From the NCBI RefSeq assembly GCF_013033515.1, contig NZ_WQEG01000006.1, forward strand, positions 248,001 to 312,000: DNA of 64,000 nt. The letters are read 5' to 3'. Below the pieces are notes generated by a model, which did no database searches, was not told the origin of the DNA, and saw only the letters and a list, made by a program, of their open reading frames with translations. The translations under genes were made by a program, and so were the position numbers. Below, in pieces: positions 8,717 through 18,554 of this stretch. The stretch's first letter is position 1. Each line of letters starts with the position of its first letter. This DNA comes from Ruegeria sp. HKCCA6707. Its GTDB lineage: Bacteria > Pseudomonadota > Alphaproteobacteria > Rhodobacterales > Rhodobacteraceae.

Positions 8717-9904
8717 ATGATCCCGTCCGTTCTGCCGACCTATAACCGTGCGCCCCTGACCTTTGTGAAGGGCGAAGGCACCTGGCTGACCGAGGCAGAC
8801 GGGCGACGTTTTCTGGATTTCGGCGCCGGGATCGCGGTGAACGCGCTGGGCCACGCCCATCCTGCGCTTGCCGCCGCACTCAGCGAGCAGGCTCATACGC
8901 TGTGGCATGTCTCGAACCTGTATCACATTCCGCAACAGCAGGCGCTGGCGGACAAACTGGTCGAGCATTCCTTTGCCGACACCGTGTTTTTCACCAATTC
9001 GGGCACTGAGTCCTGCGAATTGGCGGTGAAAATGGCGCGCAAATATTTCTACGACAAAGGCCATCCCGAAAAGATCGAGATCATCACTTTCGAGGGCGCC
9101 TTTCACGGTCGGTCTTCGGCCGGGATGGCCGCCACAGGGTCCGAGAAAATCAGCAAAGGCTTTGGACCTGCGCTGCCCGGCTTTGTGCAAGTGCCATTGG
9201 GAGATCTGGATGGCGTCACCAACGCGATCACGGAAAACACCGCGGCCATCATGATCGAACCGATCCAGGGCGAGGGCGGCATTCGCGTTGTTCCCGATGC
9301 CGAATTGAAAGCCCTGCGCCAAATCTGTGACGAAAACGGCCTGCTGCTGATTTTCGATGAGATCCAATGCGGTATCGGCAGAACCGGTAAGCTCTTTGCA
9401 CATGAATGGGCCGGGGTCACACCCGATATCATGATGTCCGCCAAGGGCATTGGCGGCGGTTTCCCCCTGGGTGCTGTACTGGCTACAGAAGAGGCTGCCT
9501 CGGGCATGACGGTAGGCACCCATGGCTCGACCTATGGTGGCAATCCCTTGGGCTGTGCTGTGGGAAACGCTGTGATCGAGCAGGTTGCGACACCGGCCTT
9601 TCTGGAAGGCGTGCGCCGCAAGGGCGGGTTGCTGCGCCAGAAACTGGAAGGGCTGGTGGCCGATCACCCGGACGTCTTCGAAGAGGTGCGGGGCGCTGGC
9701 TTGTTGCTGGGTCTGAAATGCAAGGTGGCCAATACGGATGTGGTCAGCGCGGGGTTTGATAACCAGATCATAACCGTCCTGGCCGCTGACAACGTTGTGC
9801 GCCTGTTGCCTCCCCTGAACGTCAGCGAGGATGAAATCGCTCAGGCCTTGATCCGTTTGGAAAAAACCGCGGCGCAGGTCGAAAGCACGCTGGCTGCTGT
9901 CTGA
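8717..9904 (+). CDS. argD: Acetylornithine aminotransferase
   Basis: PLP-dependent class III aminotransferase that makes N-acetylornithine from N-acetylglutamate semialdehyde in arginine biosynthesis; many homologues also act in lysine synthesis. Its 395 residues are normal for the family. The cofactor-binding lysine is K243 in SAKGIGGGFPLG, with D214 in FDEIQ contacting the pyridine nitrogen and NSGTES near residue 94 forming the phosphate loop. AAGGATG-type ribosome binding precedes the ATG. It is followed directly by argF, with a hairpin in the 78-base gap, so the two form an arginine operon. Confidence 0.95.
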   Translation: MIPSVLPTYNRAPLTFVKGEGTWLTEADGRRFLDFGAGIAVNALGHAHPALAAALSEQAHTLWHVSNLYHIPQQQALADKLVEHSFADTVFFTNSGTESCELAVKMARKYFYDKGHPEKIEIITFEGAFHGRSSAGMAATGSEKISKGFGPALPGFVQVPLGDLDGVTNAITENTAAIMIEPIQGEGGIRVVPDAELKALRQICDENGLLLIFDEIQCGIGRTGKLFAHEWAGVTPDIMMSAKGIGGGFPLGAVLATEEAASGMTVGTHGSTYGGNPLGCAVGNAVIEQVATPAFLEGVRRKGGLLRQKLEGLVADHPDVFEEVRGAGLLLGLKCKVANTDVVSAGFDNQIITVLAADNVVRLLPPLNVSEDEIAQALIRLEKTAAQVESTLAAV

Positions 9905-9935
9905 CCCTTCTTCTTGTTTGAAATACGGCGGGGGT

Positions 9936-9953
9936 GTGGGGGCTGGCCCCCAC
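9936..9953 (+). other. GC-rich hairpin between argD and argF
   Basis: GTGGGGGC-tg-GCCCCCAC is a perfect inverted repeat in the argD-argF gap. No T-run follows, so it is more likely an mRNA stability or processing element, or a dispersed intergenic repeat, than a terminator. Confidence 0.5.
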
Positions 9954-9982
9954 CCGCCACCCATTGCCAAAAGTGACACGAT

Positions 9983-10909
9983 ATGAACCACTTCCTCGAT
10001 ATCCACAAAACCGACGCAGGCGCATTGCGGTCGATGATCGATCAGGCCAGCACGATGAAACAGGCGCGTCTTGGCAGGCCCAAAGCGGCCCCTGATGATG
10101 ACCAGCCGCTCAAGGATCGCATGGTTGCCCTGATCTTTGAAAAACCCTCAACCCGTACACGCGTGTCTTTTGACGTGGGCGTGCGTCAGATGGGCGGGCA
10201 GACAATGGTGCTCTCGGGCAAGGACATGCAACTGGGTCATGGTGAAACCATCGCCGACACCGCCCGTGTGCTGTCGCGCTATGTCGATATGATCATGATC
10301 CGCACCTTTGATGAGACGATCCTGACCGAGATGGCCGAATATTCGGACGTACCGGTGATCAACGGCCTGACCGACCGCACCCATCCCTGCCAGATCATGG
10401 CGGATGTCTTGACCTTTGAGGAGCATCGCGGCCCGATCAAAGGAAAGAAAGTGGTCTGGACCGGTGACGGCAACAATGTCTGCGCCTCATTCCTGCACGC
10501 GGCAGGTCAGTTCGGTTTTGATCTGACCTTTAGCGGTCCGGCTCAACTGGATCCTGAAGAAGAGTTCATGGGTTTCGCGCGCCAGAAGGGTTCAACAATC
10601 CAGATCGAACGCGACCCGTTCAAAGCCGTAGAAGGGGCTGATCTGGTTGTGGCCGACACCTGGGTGTCGATGCATGATTCCCAATCGGCGAAAGAGCGTC
10701 GCCATAACATGCTGCGCCCCTATCAGGTGAATACTGAATTGATGTCGCATGCCAAGCCTGACGCTTTGTTCATGCATTGCCTGCCCGCGCATCGCGAAGA
10801 AGAGGCAACATCCGAGGTCATGGACGGCCCGAACTCAGTCATCTTCGATGAGGCAGAAAACCGCCTGCATGCGCAAAAGGCGGTGATGCGCTGGTGCCTG
10901 GGCATCTAA
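9983..10909 (+). CDS. argF: Ornithine carbamoyltransferase
   Basis: Forms citrulline from ornithine and carbamoyl phosphate in arginine biosynthesis. All signatures are present in the 308-residue protein: STRTR (56-60) binding carbamoyl phosphate, HPCQ (134-137), and HCLPA (265-269) with the ornithine-site cysteine. It is the second gene of the argD-argF operon. Its final bases overlap the last codon of the convergent membrane gene by four nucleotides. Confidence 0.96.
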   Translation: MNHFLDIHKTDAGALRSMIDQASTMKQARLGRPKAAPDDDQPLKDRMVALIFEKPSTRTRVSFDVGVRQMGGQTMVLSGKDMQLGHGETIADTARVLSRYVDMIMIRTFDETILTEMAEYSDVPVINGLTDRTHPCQIMADVLTFEEHRGPIKGKKVVWTGDGNNVCASFLHAAGQFGFDLTFSGPAQLDPEEEFMGFARQKGSTIQIERDPFKAVEGADLVVADTWVSMHDSQSAKERRHNMLRPYQVNTELMSHAKPDALFMHCLPAHREEEATSEVMDGPNSVIFDEAENRLHAQKAVMRWCLGI

Positions 10910-11496
10910 CGCCGTTTGACGTCCCACACACGCAGTTTGGCGAGCGTCGCTGCGCTCGCCAGTACAACAAGGGCGCAAAGCGCAAACTTGGAGATGATCT
11001 CCATCGTGCCTTCAATCAGCAGCGCATGGACGACACTGCCCAGAATGGTCACGAAGGCCAGCGCCGCGTGACCCAAGCGCCAGACCCGAAACCGCAAGGA
11101 CAGACGTTGGCGCGACATCCCCATCAGCGCGGCGGCAAACCCGGCCCACATCGCGATGACGCCCCAAGCGGAAAAGGGCGTGGCGGATACAAATAAAAGG
11201 GCGTCCACCACATCCGGCGGGCTTGTGATCCACAACCCGCCCACATGCACCAGGATCATCGCCACAAGCGCAAGACCACACCACCGGTGCCAGTGGCGGC
11301 TTGTCACCGGTGACAGCCCGGGCAGCCAACGCCCGGCCAGCAAAGGTTGAAGCAAGAGCAGGCACATCCCAAGGATGCCCGCAAAACCTGCGATGACATA
11401 GATTGGCTCACGCCAAGCCAGATAGGGGCTGAAGGCGGCTGTGACGACTGGCACCAGAAGGGCGGTGATCAAACCCGCCCAGATGACAAAGCGCAT
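10906..11496 (-). CDS. Ferric-reductase-like transmembrane haem protein
   Basis: A 196-residue inner-membrane protein with about six hydrophobic helices matching the ferric reductase-like transmembrane domain. Histidines that may ligate haem lie in helices at HWHRW, ILVHVGG, RLGHAAL and SVVHALL. It lacks the FAD/NAD domains of full ferric reductases, as do YedZ/MsrQ-type haem subunits. It is 5 bases downstream of the Tat-exported dioxygenase-like gene and almost certainly in the same operon, so it may supply electrons to that periplasmic protein. The pairing is seen; the electron-transfer role is inferred. Confidence 0.75.
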   Translation of the reverse strand: MRFVIWAGLITALLVPVVTAAFSPYLAWREPIYVIAGFAGILGMCLLLLQPLLAGRWLPGLSPVTSRHWHRWCGLALVAMILVHVGGLWITSPPDVVDALLFVSATPFSAWGVIAMWAGFAAALMGMSRQRLSLRFRVWRLGHAALAFVTILGSVVHALLIEGTMEIISKFALCALVVLASAATLAKLRVWDVKRR

Positions 11497-11501
11497 GAAG
11501 A

Positions 11502-11990
11502 TTACAAGGGTTGCAACACAAAATGCGCCGCAAGCGTCTTGTCGCGTGCACTGGACATGACAGGGCGCAGGAACACCGTCTCGAACTCACCGCTGTCATA
11601 GGCAAGATGGCCATGAGGTTGACCAAAGGTAGGGACAATCTGCGGCATCTCAAGCCGAAACGCGCCGTCGGCATCAGTCAGCGTGGCCCCGTGGCTCTGC
11701 GGATCACGCTCATGGCCTTCGGTGGTATGCGCCCAGATCTGGATACGCTGATTGGGCAGGGGGGCTCCATCACCTGCACGCCGCACGGTTCCTGTCATCC
11801 AGAATCCACCACCGCCGATGCGCTCCACAATCGGCGCGCCGGGGCGATAGTTGTTTGCGCCACCTCGCATTGTTGGGGTCGGTGCCAACCCACTTGCGCG
11901 GACTGGCATCAAAAGGCCCGAGGCTCCTGCAGCCAGCGCTGCGCCTCCTGCAGCCATCAAAGAACGACGAGAGTATGAAACAGGGGTCAT
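11502..11990 (-). CDS. Tat-exported intradiol dioxygenase-like protein
   Basis: A 162-residue exported protein. The N-terminus has a twin-arginine signal, SRRSLMAAGGAALAAG, about residues 6-21. The mature part resembles the beta-sandwich of intradiol ring-cleavage dioxygenases: TGTVRRAGDGAPLPNQRIQIW, TLTDADGAFRL and PHGHLAY, where the PHGH histidines correspond to the iron ligands. The two ligand tyrosines are not obvious, so catalysis is uncertain. The start at 11990 is supported by GAGGAAAG eight bases upstream; an in-frame start at 12020 is less likely. It is followed at once by the membrane haem gene. Confidence 0.7.
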   Translation of the reverse strand: MTPVSYSRRSLMAAGGAALAAGASGLLMPVRASGLAPTPTMRGGANNYRPGAPIVERIGGGGFWMTGTVRRAGDGAPLPNQRIQIWAHTTEGHERDPQSHGATLTDADGAFRLEMPQIVPTFGQPHGHLAYDSGEFETVFLRPVMSSARDKTLAAHFVLQPL

Positions 11991-12253
11991 GCCAGGTTCT
12001 TTCCTCAAATAATGTCCCACGCCCGGTTCCTGCCAAGCGGTTGGTTAGAGTTTAGCACGATGGGTGCGCATTCCGAGACTGCGCCCAAAATCGTGAACAC
12101 TTTGGCCATTGTTTGCAGTCCAATCTGTCAGCGCCGGGGCGGTTGATAACGCTAAGTGCACCGGTTCTGTGCGTTTGTGCGAATGGAAATGGTGATATCT
12201 ACGCTATATCATGCACAAGCGAACGTTAATCTTGAGGTCATCGGAGTGCAGAC

Positions 12254-13216
12254 ATGAGTTGGAACCCCACCCACAGCCCGGACTGCCAATCGCAGAACGC
12301 GGCTTTGGACACACTGATCATCCCACGCGCCCGGGATCTGGGCGGATTCGAAGTGCGTCGCGCGTTACCGTCCGTCAAACGCCAACTAGTTGGGCCGTTT
12401 ATTTTCTTTGATCAGATGGGTCCTGCCGAGTTCATCACCGAAGGTGGTATCGATGTCCGTCCGCATCCGCATATCGGATTGGGCACGGTGACCTACCTCT
12501 ATCAAGGTGAGTTCGAACATCGCGACAGCATCGGCACGCATCAGATGATCTATCCCGGAGAGGTTAATTGGATGGTCGCCGGGCGCGGGGTCACGCATTC
12601 CGAGCGGACCAGCGCCGAGACCCGCGCGCGGCAGAACAAGCTTTTCGGTATTCAGACATGGATCGCATTGCCCGAAGCGCATGAGGACATGGCCCCTGAT
12701 TTCGAGCATCACAAGCAGGGGGCATTGCCGCATATTCAAGATGCCGGTGTCAGCGCACGGCTGATCCTTGGCTCGGCCTATGGCGAAACGAGCCCGGTAA
12801 CCATGCTGTCGGAAACCTTCTATCTGGATGTTCAGCTTGAACCGGGCGCGTCCTTTCCGCTGCCGGATGATCATGAAGATCGCGGTGTCTATGTCACGCA
12901 AGGTTCTGTCGAGGTCGCAGGGGACAGCTTTGATGCCGGTCGCATGATGGTGTTTCGCCCCGGTGACAAGCTGTCTGTGACCGCCGGTCCGCTGGGGGCG
13001 CGGCTGATGCTGCTGGGCGGTGCCACGTTGAACGAAGACCGCTATATCTGGTGGAACTTTGTGTCGTCCTCGAAAGAAAAGATCGAAACCGCAACGCGGG
13101 AGTGGAAACAGGCGGATTGGGCCAACGGGGCCTTCCATTTGCCGCCGGGTGACGATCAGGAGTTCATTCCGATTTCTGCAGAACTTGAACGCACAAAGCC
13201 GCGATTGGCGCGGTAA
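12254..13216 (+). CDS. Pirin family protein
   Basis: Bicupin of 320 residues. The N-terminal cupin has the pirin signature RPHPHIGLGTVTYL (about residues 73-86), giving metal-binding histidines, and GRGVTHSE; the C-terminal cupin follows from about residue 180. Bacterial pirins include quercetinases and regulators of central metabolic enzymes, so the exact role is open. It is a single gene, divergent from the Tat-exported dioxygenase-like gene across a 263-base gap. Confidence 0.9.
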   Translation: MSWNPTHSPDCQSQNAALDTLIIPRARDLGGFEVRRALPSVKRQLVGPFIFFDQMGPAEFITEGGIDVRPHPHIGLGTVTYLYQGEFEHRDSIGTHQMIYPGEVNWMVAGRGVTHSERTSAETRARQNKLFGIQTWIALPEAHEDMAPDFEHHKQGALPHIQDAGVSARLILGSAYGETSPVTMLSETFYLDVQLEPGASFPLPDDHEDRGVYVTQGSVEVAGDSFDAGRMMVFRPGDKLSVTAGPLGARLMLLGGATLNEDRYIWWNFVSSSKEKIETATREWKQADWANGAFHLPPGDDQEFIPISAELERTKPRLAR

Positions 13217-13292
13217 ACGTCACGTCATCGCGCCTGCGGCTTGTCTCTGTGCCATGTCCCGGTAATCCTGTGAGGAGTTCAGGGAGGGCGCC

Positions 13293-14270
13293 ATGAAAAT
13301 CGTGATTGCCGGGGCGGGCAGCATTGGGTGCTATGTCGGAGGGTGCCTGGCACATTCTGGACAGGACGTGACGTTGTTGGGCCGCGCGCGGGTGCTGGAT
13401 GCGATCCGCAGCCATGGGTTGAAGATCACCGACTTTGCGGGGCAGCATCAGGTAATCCCCACCAATTTTCTGTCCCTGACCGAGGATCCAACAGATTTGG
13501 CCGGTGCCGACCTTTTGCTTGTGACCGTCAAGACAGGTGCAACCGCCGAAATGGCCGACCTGATCGCGCAATATGCACCGGAGACCGCGCCAGTAATTTC
13601 GCTACAAAATGGGATGGAGAGCGCTCGAATTTTGAGTAACACATTGAAAACCCGAGATGTCAGGGCCGGGATGGTGCCCTTCAACGTTGTTCCGAAAGGG
13701 GTGGCAGCCTATCACCGCGCGACCTCGGGGGATATCGTGATCGAGGATGGTGCCGGGGATTTGCCCACGCGTTTGTCTTGCCCGGATCTTCCGATAAGCG
13801 CCAGCAACCGGATCGAAGCGGTGCAATGGGGCAAGCTGGTGGTGAACCTCAACAATGCCCTGAACGCGCTGTCCGGCCTGACGGTGCATGCGCAACTGAT
13901 GGACCCGGGTTGGCGTCGATTGATGGCGGACCAAATGGCCGAGGCTTTGGGGATTTTGAAAACCGCCGGGGTAGCGGTTGCGTCGACAACCCCCGTACCG
14001 GCCTGGATGGTGCCCCATATATTGCGATTGCCAACGCCATTGTTTTACAGGATCGCATCCAAAATGCTGACTGTTGATCCCGAGGCCAGAACCTCGATGG
14101 CCTATGACTTGATGGCTGGGCGTGTGACAGAAATCGACAGCCTGCAAGGCGAGATTATTCGGCTGGCCGCCCAAAACGGGGTTCGCGCGCCGCTCTGCAG
14201 CCGTGTGGCCGATCTGATCCTGCAGGCGCGCGGTGATCCGATGACGCCGGAGAAAATCCGCGCATTCTAA
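13293..14270 (+). CDS. Ketopantoate reductase family (ApbA/PanE) protein
   Basis: A 325-residue NADPH-dependent 2-dehydropantoate 2-reductase-like enzyme. The Rossmann motif GAGSIGCYVGG begins at residue 7, and the C-terminal helical domain includes the conserved KLVVNLNNALNALSGL segment with the catalytic-type lysine. PanE makes pantoate for coenzyme A. Alphaproteobacteria often carry several paralogues, some acting on other 2-oxo acids, so the panE symbol is withheld. GGAGTTCAGGGAGG upstream provides a good ribosome-binding site. Confidence 0.85.
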   Translation: MKIVIAGAGSIGCYVGGCLAHSGQDVTLLGRARVLDAIRSHGLKITDFAGQHQVIPTNFLSLTEDPTDLAGADLLLVTVKTGATAEMADLIAQYAPETAPVISLQNGMESARILSNTLKTRDVRAGMVPFNVVPKGVAAYHRATSGDIVIEDGAGDLPTRLSCPDLPISASNRIEAVQWGKLVVNLNNALNALSGLTVHAQLMDPGWRRLMADQMAEALGILKTAGVAVASTTPVPAWMVPHILRLPTPLFYRIASKMLTVDPEARTSMAYDLMAGRVTEIDSLQGEIIRLAAQNGVRAPLCSRVADLILQARGDPMTPEKIRAF

Positions 14271-14282
14271 GGCAAACGCGCT

Positions 14283-14741
14283 TCAGAGTGTCCGCAGTAT
14301 GGCGCTCAGCTCTGGCTCGTGCACGCGTTTCGCTGCCTCTTGCGGCGTTACCCATTCTCGCTCTCTTTGGCCCGCCTCGGGAAACTCGTCGGCCAATTCC
14401 TTTACGTGCACACGGTACACCGTGGTTCGAACCGGCACTACCGAGCCGTCCTTGAGCACCTTGTCATAGGTGAAGTGACCCATCGGTTTGGTGTCAGAGG
14501 CTGTGATCCGCACGCCTGCCTCTTCCCAGGCCTCTTGCGCAGCTGATCCTGCACCGTCCAGCCCGTCAATGGGCCAGCCCTTTGGGATCACCCAGCGCCC
14601 GGTATCGCGGCTGGTGATCAACAGAACTTGGGTCTGACCTTTCTTCTTTCGGGTGCACAGCGCCGCGAACTGCACCCGTTTGGGGCGCAGGATCATGGGT
14701 TGCACGACCTTTTGCAGTATTTTTCGCAGTTTCTTGGCCAT
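14283..14741 (-). CDS. Nudix hydrolase (DIPP-like)
   Basis: A 152-residue Nudix protein with the box in slightly diverged form: PKGWPIDG, then SAAQEAWEEAGV near residues 65-82. The preceding KKKGQTQVLLITSRDTGRWV segment resembles diphosphoinositol polyphosphate and diadenosine polyphosphate hydrolases. The N-terminus is basic and short. It converges on the ketopantoate reductase gene with a 12-base gap and lies downstream of hrpB on the same strand. Confidence 0.82.
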   Translation of the reverse strand: MAKKLRKILQKVVQPMILRPKRVQFAALCTRKKKGQTQVLLITSRDTGRWVIPKGWPIDGLDGAGSAAQEAWEEAGVRITASDTKPMGHFTYDKVLKDGSVVPVRTTVYRVHVKELADEFPEAGQREREWVTPQEAAKRVHEPELSAILRTL

Positions 14742-14815
14742 TTGAGTCCGCTGAACACGCGCCGTTAAGGCATTGACCTTGCGTCATAGCGGTCTGGTTC
14801 CGGTTGCACAACCGC

Positions 14816-17269
14816 TCAACCACGACGGCGTTTTGCGCGCAGGGTCGGGTCGGCCTGCGTTGGGTCTTCGGGCCAGGGATGTTTGGGATATTGCGCGCGC
14901 ATATCCTTGCGTACATCCGCATAGGACCCGGCCCAGAACCCCGGAAGGTCACGTGTGATCTGTATGGGTCGCTGGGCGGGCGACAGCAATGTGATCTTCA
15001 ACGGTTGATCGCCGATTTGGGGATGCTGCGTGACGCCAAAGACCTCTTGCAGGCGGACCGCGATTTCGGGAACAGCATGGTCATAGGAAATGGGGATCTT
15101 GCGCCCCAGCGGCGTTTCAAACGACCCGGGCGCGCGGCGGTCCAGCTCTTGCGTCTGGGACCAGTCCAGCCGGGCGCGCAGCGTGGGCAGCAGATCGAAC
15201 TGCTTCCAATCGTCGGCACTGCGGACACCGGTCAGCATCGGCAGGAGCCAGCTTTCCATATCTTCCATCAAACCTTCGGGCGAGAAATCGGGCAAATCAA
15301 CACCTGAGGCACGCACCAACTCCACCCGCGCGGCAAGCCGCGCCGCAGGGCCTTTCAAGCGCAGGCCCAGATCACGCACGCCGTCTAGCATGGCCTTGGC
15401 AACGGCATCTTCAGGGACGTCTTTCCAGATTCGGTCATCCAGATTGATCGCACCGAACCGTTCCTGCTGCCGCGCCACCACGCGCCGATCCCGTTTGGAC
15501 CAGCTGCACATCTTGTGCCAGGTAATCTGATCGGCAAAGAGCGCGCGTAACTCTCCTTCGGTGATCTGGGCAGCCAACCTGACACGCGCCTCACGCGGGT
15601 TGCCGTCGGTGTCGATCACCACCAGAAAGGGCGCGGCGACCATGGTGTCTGCATTGTCGAGCACAACGCCCTTTCCGCCCGACAGGACATACCGCGGTGC
15701 GTCGCCCTTGCGCCGCTGTCCGACCCGATCTGGATAGGCCAACGCGGCCATGGCGGCAGGTGACAGATCAGGCCCTTGCCCCTTGGCTTGAACCCGCAGG
15801 CGCTTGGTTTCCGATGTGATCCGGTCAACCGCGCCCGCATGAAACTGCCAGGGACGATTGCGCTGAAATGCACGGGGATCGCGCAGGGCCTCAAGGCGCA
15901 ACGAGAGGTCGCTTGGGGCACCTTTCAGTGGGTCGCGTTCCGCCATCAGGGCGGCCAGCGGGGCGGCAGCAGAACCGGCGGTGACCAACATATGGCCCAA
16001 TCTGGGATGCAGCGGCAGCACCGCCAGCGCCCGCCCGTGATCAGTGATACGCCCGTTGCTGTCCAAAGCGCCCAGCATGCGCAACAGACCACGCGCTTCG
16101 GTCAAAGCACCCTCAGGCGGCTGCGTCAGAAAGGCCAGATCATCCGGTTCGCTGCCCCAAAGCGCCAATTCCAGGGCAAGGCCAGTCAGATCGGCCGCCT
16201 CGATCTCGGCGGGCGGAAAGGCGGCCATCGCGCCGTCTTCGCCTTTGGACCACAGCCGGTAACACGCACCTTCGGCCACACGCCCCGCGCGCCCGGCGCG
16301 TTGCGTGGCTTCGGCGCGGGTCACCTTTTCGGTGACCAGGCGCGACATGCCCGAGCCCGGATCGAACCGTGCCCGACGCGATTGGCCCATATCGACGACG
16401 ACGCGAATATCAGGCAACGTCAATGAGGTTTCGGCGATCGACGTAGCCAACACCACCTTGCGCCCGGACTTGGCCGGAGCAATGGCCGCGCGCTGGGCGG
16501 CAAAGGGCAGGGCACCAAACAAGGGATGAACCTGGCACCTGTCCGGCAGTAGCCGGGTCAAAGCCCCCTCGGCGCGCCGGATCTCACCTTCGCCGGGCAG
16601 AAAGACCAGAATCCCGCCGCCCATGGCGCGCGTATCGCGTTCGGCTTGAACGACCAAATCGACCAGAGCGTCCAAACGGCGCGCCTTGAGGCCCAGCGGA
16701 CGCTCCAGCCAGCGCAGATCGACGTCGAAACTGCGCCCGGCCGAAGTGACCACAGGCGCGTTCATCAGCCGACCCACGGGTTCGGCATCCAGCGTCGCCG
16801 ACATCGCCAGCAGGATCAGATCGTCGCGCAGCGCGTCGGCGACCTCAAGGCACAGCGCCAGTCCCAAATCGGCATTCAAGGAGCGTTCGTGGAACTCGTC
16901 AAAAATCACCGCACCAATGCCGGGCAGGTCAGGATCGGATTGCAGCATGCGGGTCAGGATGCCTTCGGTCACAACCTCGATCCGGGTCTTGGCTGAAGTT
17001 TTGGCCTCCCCTCGCACGCGATAACCTACGGTTTCGCCCGCGCGTTCATTCAGAGTGTCGGCCATGCGTTCAGCGGCGGCGCGCGCGGCAAGACGGCGGG
17101 GTTCCAGCATCAGGATCTTGCCTTCGCATAGACCGGCCTCAAGCATGGCCAGAGGAACCCGTGTGGTTTTGCCTGCTCCGGGGGGCGCTTGCAGAACGGC
17201 GCGCTTGTGGGCCTTGAGGGCGTCCAACAGCTCGGGCAGGGCATCATCTATGGGCAGGCGCGGTGACAT
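14816..17269 (-). CDS. hrpB: ATP-dependent helicase HrpB
   Basis: DEAH-type helicase of about 817 residues. Walker A is GAGKTT (31-36), the DEAH-like motif II reads DEFHERSLNADL, motif III is SATLD, and motif VI reads QRAGRAGR. The C-terminal HrpB-specific domain ends FWAGSYADVRKDMRAQYPKH. HrpB is widespread, but its RNA substrate is poorly known in alphaproteobacteria. ATG at 17269 gives the usual N-terminus; an upstream in-frame start would add 27 unlikely residues. It is divergent from meaB. Confidence 0.95.
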   Translation of the reverse strand: MSPRLPIDDALPELLDALKAHKRAVLQAPPGAGKTTRVPLAMLEAGLCEGKILMLEPRRLAARAAAERMADTLNERAGETVGYRVRGEAKTSAKTRIEVVTEGILTRMLQSDPDLPGIGAVIFDEFHERSLNADLGLALCLEVADALRDDLILLAMSATLDAEPVGRLMNAPVVTSAGRSFDVDLRWLERPLGLKARRLDALVDLVVQAERDTRAMGGGILVFLPGEGEIRRAEGALTRLLPDRCQVHPLFGALPFAAQRAAIAPAKSGRKVVLATSIAETSLTLPDIRVVVDMGQSRRARFDPGSGMSRLVTEKVTRAEATQRAGRAGRVAEGACYRLWSKGEDGAMAAFPPAEIEAADLTGLALELALWGSEPDDLAFLTQPPEGALTEARGLLRMLGALDSNGRITDHGRALAVLPLHPRLGHMLVTAGSAAAPLAALMAERDPLKGAPSDLSLRLEALRDPRAFQRNRPWQFHAGAVDRITSETKRLRVQAKGQGPDLSPAAMAALAYPDRVGQRRKGDAPRYVLSGGKGVVLDNADTMVAAPFLVVIDTDGNPREARVRLAAQITEGELRALFADQITWHKMCSWSKRDRRVVARQQERFGAINLDDRIWKDVPEDAVAKAMLDGVRDLGLRLKGPAARLAARVELVRASGVDLPDFSPEGLMEDMESWLLPMLTGVRSADDWKQFDLLPTLRARLDWSQTQELDRRAPGSFETPLGRKIPISYDHAVPEIAVRLQEVFGVTQHPQIGDQPLKITLLSPAQRPIQITRDLPGFWAGSYADVRKDMRAQYPKHPWPEDPTQADPTLRAKRRRG

Positions 17270-17382
17270 GGTCGCTTTATCCGCAATCCATCCGGTGGCG
17301 TCCAGATTGCATCGCTGCCGGGGGCTGGACATTTTCGGCTGAGCGACCACAAGGTGTCATGCCGCAGTCAAACGAGGGCCCC

Positions 17383-18363
17383 ATGGACATAGACAGCCTG
17401 AGCGACAGGATCTTGAACGGTGAACGGCGCGCGCTGGCCCGAGCGATCACTCTGGTCGAAAGCGGGCGCGAGGATCACCGGGCAAAGGCCAGCGCGCTGC
17501 TGGCCAAGCTGTCGGGTTCAGGTCGACAAGCGTTGCGCGTCGGGCTGTCGGGGACACCGGGTGTGGGCAAATCCACCTTTATTGAAAGCTTTGGCATGAT
17601 GCTTATCGCGCCGGGTTTGCGGGTGGCGGTTCTGGCTGTTGATCCAAGCTCGGCCCGGTCTGGAGGGTCGATTCTGGGCGACAAGACGCGGATGGAGCGG
17701 CTCAGCCGTGAGGCCAACGCCTTTATCCGTCCGTCGCCCAGCCAAAGCCATTTGGGCGGCGTCGCACGCCGCACCCGCGAGGCCATTGCGTTGTGTGAGG
17801 CCGCGGGGTTCGATGTTGTGCTGATCGAAACGGTGGGTGTCGGCCAGTCTGAAACCGTGGTGGCCGAGATGTCGGACCTGTTCCTGCTGTTGCTGGCTCC
17901 GGCGGGCGGGGATGAGCTGCAAGGGGTCAAGCGCGGCATCATGGAGATGGCTGACATGATCCTGGTCAACAAGGCCGACGGCGATTTGAAATCCACTGCA
18001 ACACGGACCTGTGCGGATTATGCCGGAGCACTGCGGCTGCTGCGCAAGCGGCCCCAAGACCCCGAAGGCTTTCCAAAGGCGATGACGGTCTCGGCAGTCG
18101 AAGAGCAGGGGCTGGAACTGGCCTGGGCCGAGATGCAAGCCTTGCGAGACTGGCGGAAAGAAACCGGACATTGGGCGCAAAACCGGGCCGCACAGGCGCA
18201 ATACTGGTTCGAACAAGAGGTACGCTCGGCCCTGCTGGCGCAGCTGTCCACGGCGCAGGCACGGGCTGATATGACGCGCTTGGGCGGTCAGGTCAGTGCG
18301 GGGCTGCTCAGCCCTTCGGCAGCGGCCTCTGAAATGCTGGCGACATTGATGCCCAAGACCTGA
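17383..18363 (+). CDS. meaB: Methylmalonyl-CoA mutase-associated GTPase MeaB/ArgK
   Basis: G3E-family GTPase that gates cofactor loading and protects adenosylcobalamin-dependent methylmalonyl-CoA mutase. The 326-residue protein has the P-loop GTPGVGKST (57-65), DPSSARSGGSILGDKTRM and the NKADGD specificity motif. The start at ATG 17383 (MDIDSLSDRI) follows GAGGG; an ATG at 17359 preceded by AAGG would add eight residues. The mutase gene itself is not in the window. Confidence 0.9.
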   Translation: MDIDSLSDRILNGERRALARAITLVESGREDHRAKASALLAKLSGSGRQALRVGLSGTPGVGKSTFIESFGMMLIAPGLRVAVLAVDPSSARSGGSILGDKTRMERLSREANAFIRPSPSQSHLGGVARRTREAIALCEAAGFDVVLIETVGVGQSETVVAEMSDLFLLLLAPAGGDELQGVKRGIMEMADMILVNKADGDLKSTATRTCADYAGALRLLRKRPQDPEGFPKAMTVSAVEEQGLELAWAEMQALRDWRKETGHWAQNRAAQAQYWFEQEVRSALLAQLSTAQARADMTRLGGQVSAGLLSPSAAASEMLATLMPKT

Positions 18364-18554
18364 TCCTGGATGGCCCGTTTGGGGCAGAACAGAGAATTCT
18401 GCAATCGGGCAAAGATTTCGCCGCAGCCGTCTTGACCCTCTGCGCGATTCCCACTACACGCATCCAACCAGTTTTCGGGCGCGACTTCGGGTTGCGCCCC
18501 TTGTGATTTGGCCGAGGGTATTTGACCCGGCCTCTAGAAACAAAGGAAGAAACC

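Noticed and set aside
8678..10006. 442-codon minus-strand frame
   Set aside because: Antisense to argD; no ribosome-binding site and shadow-like composition.
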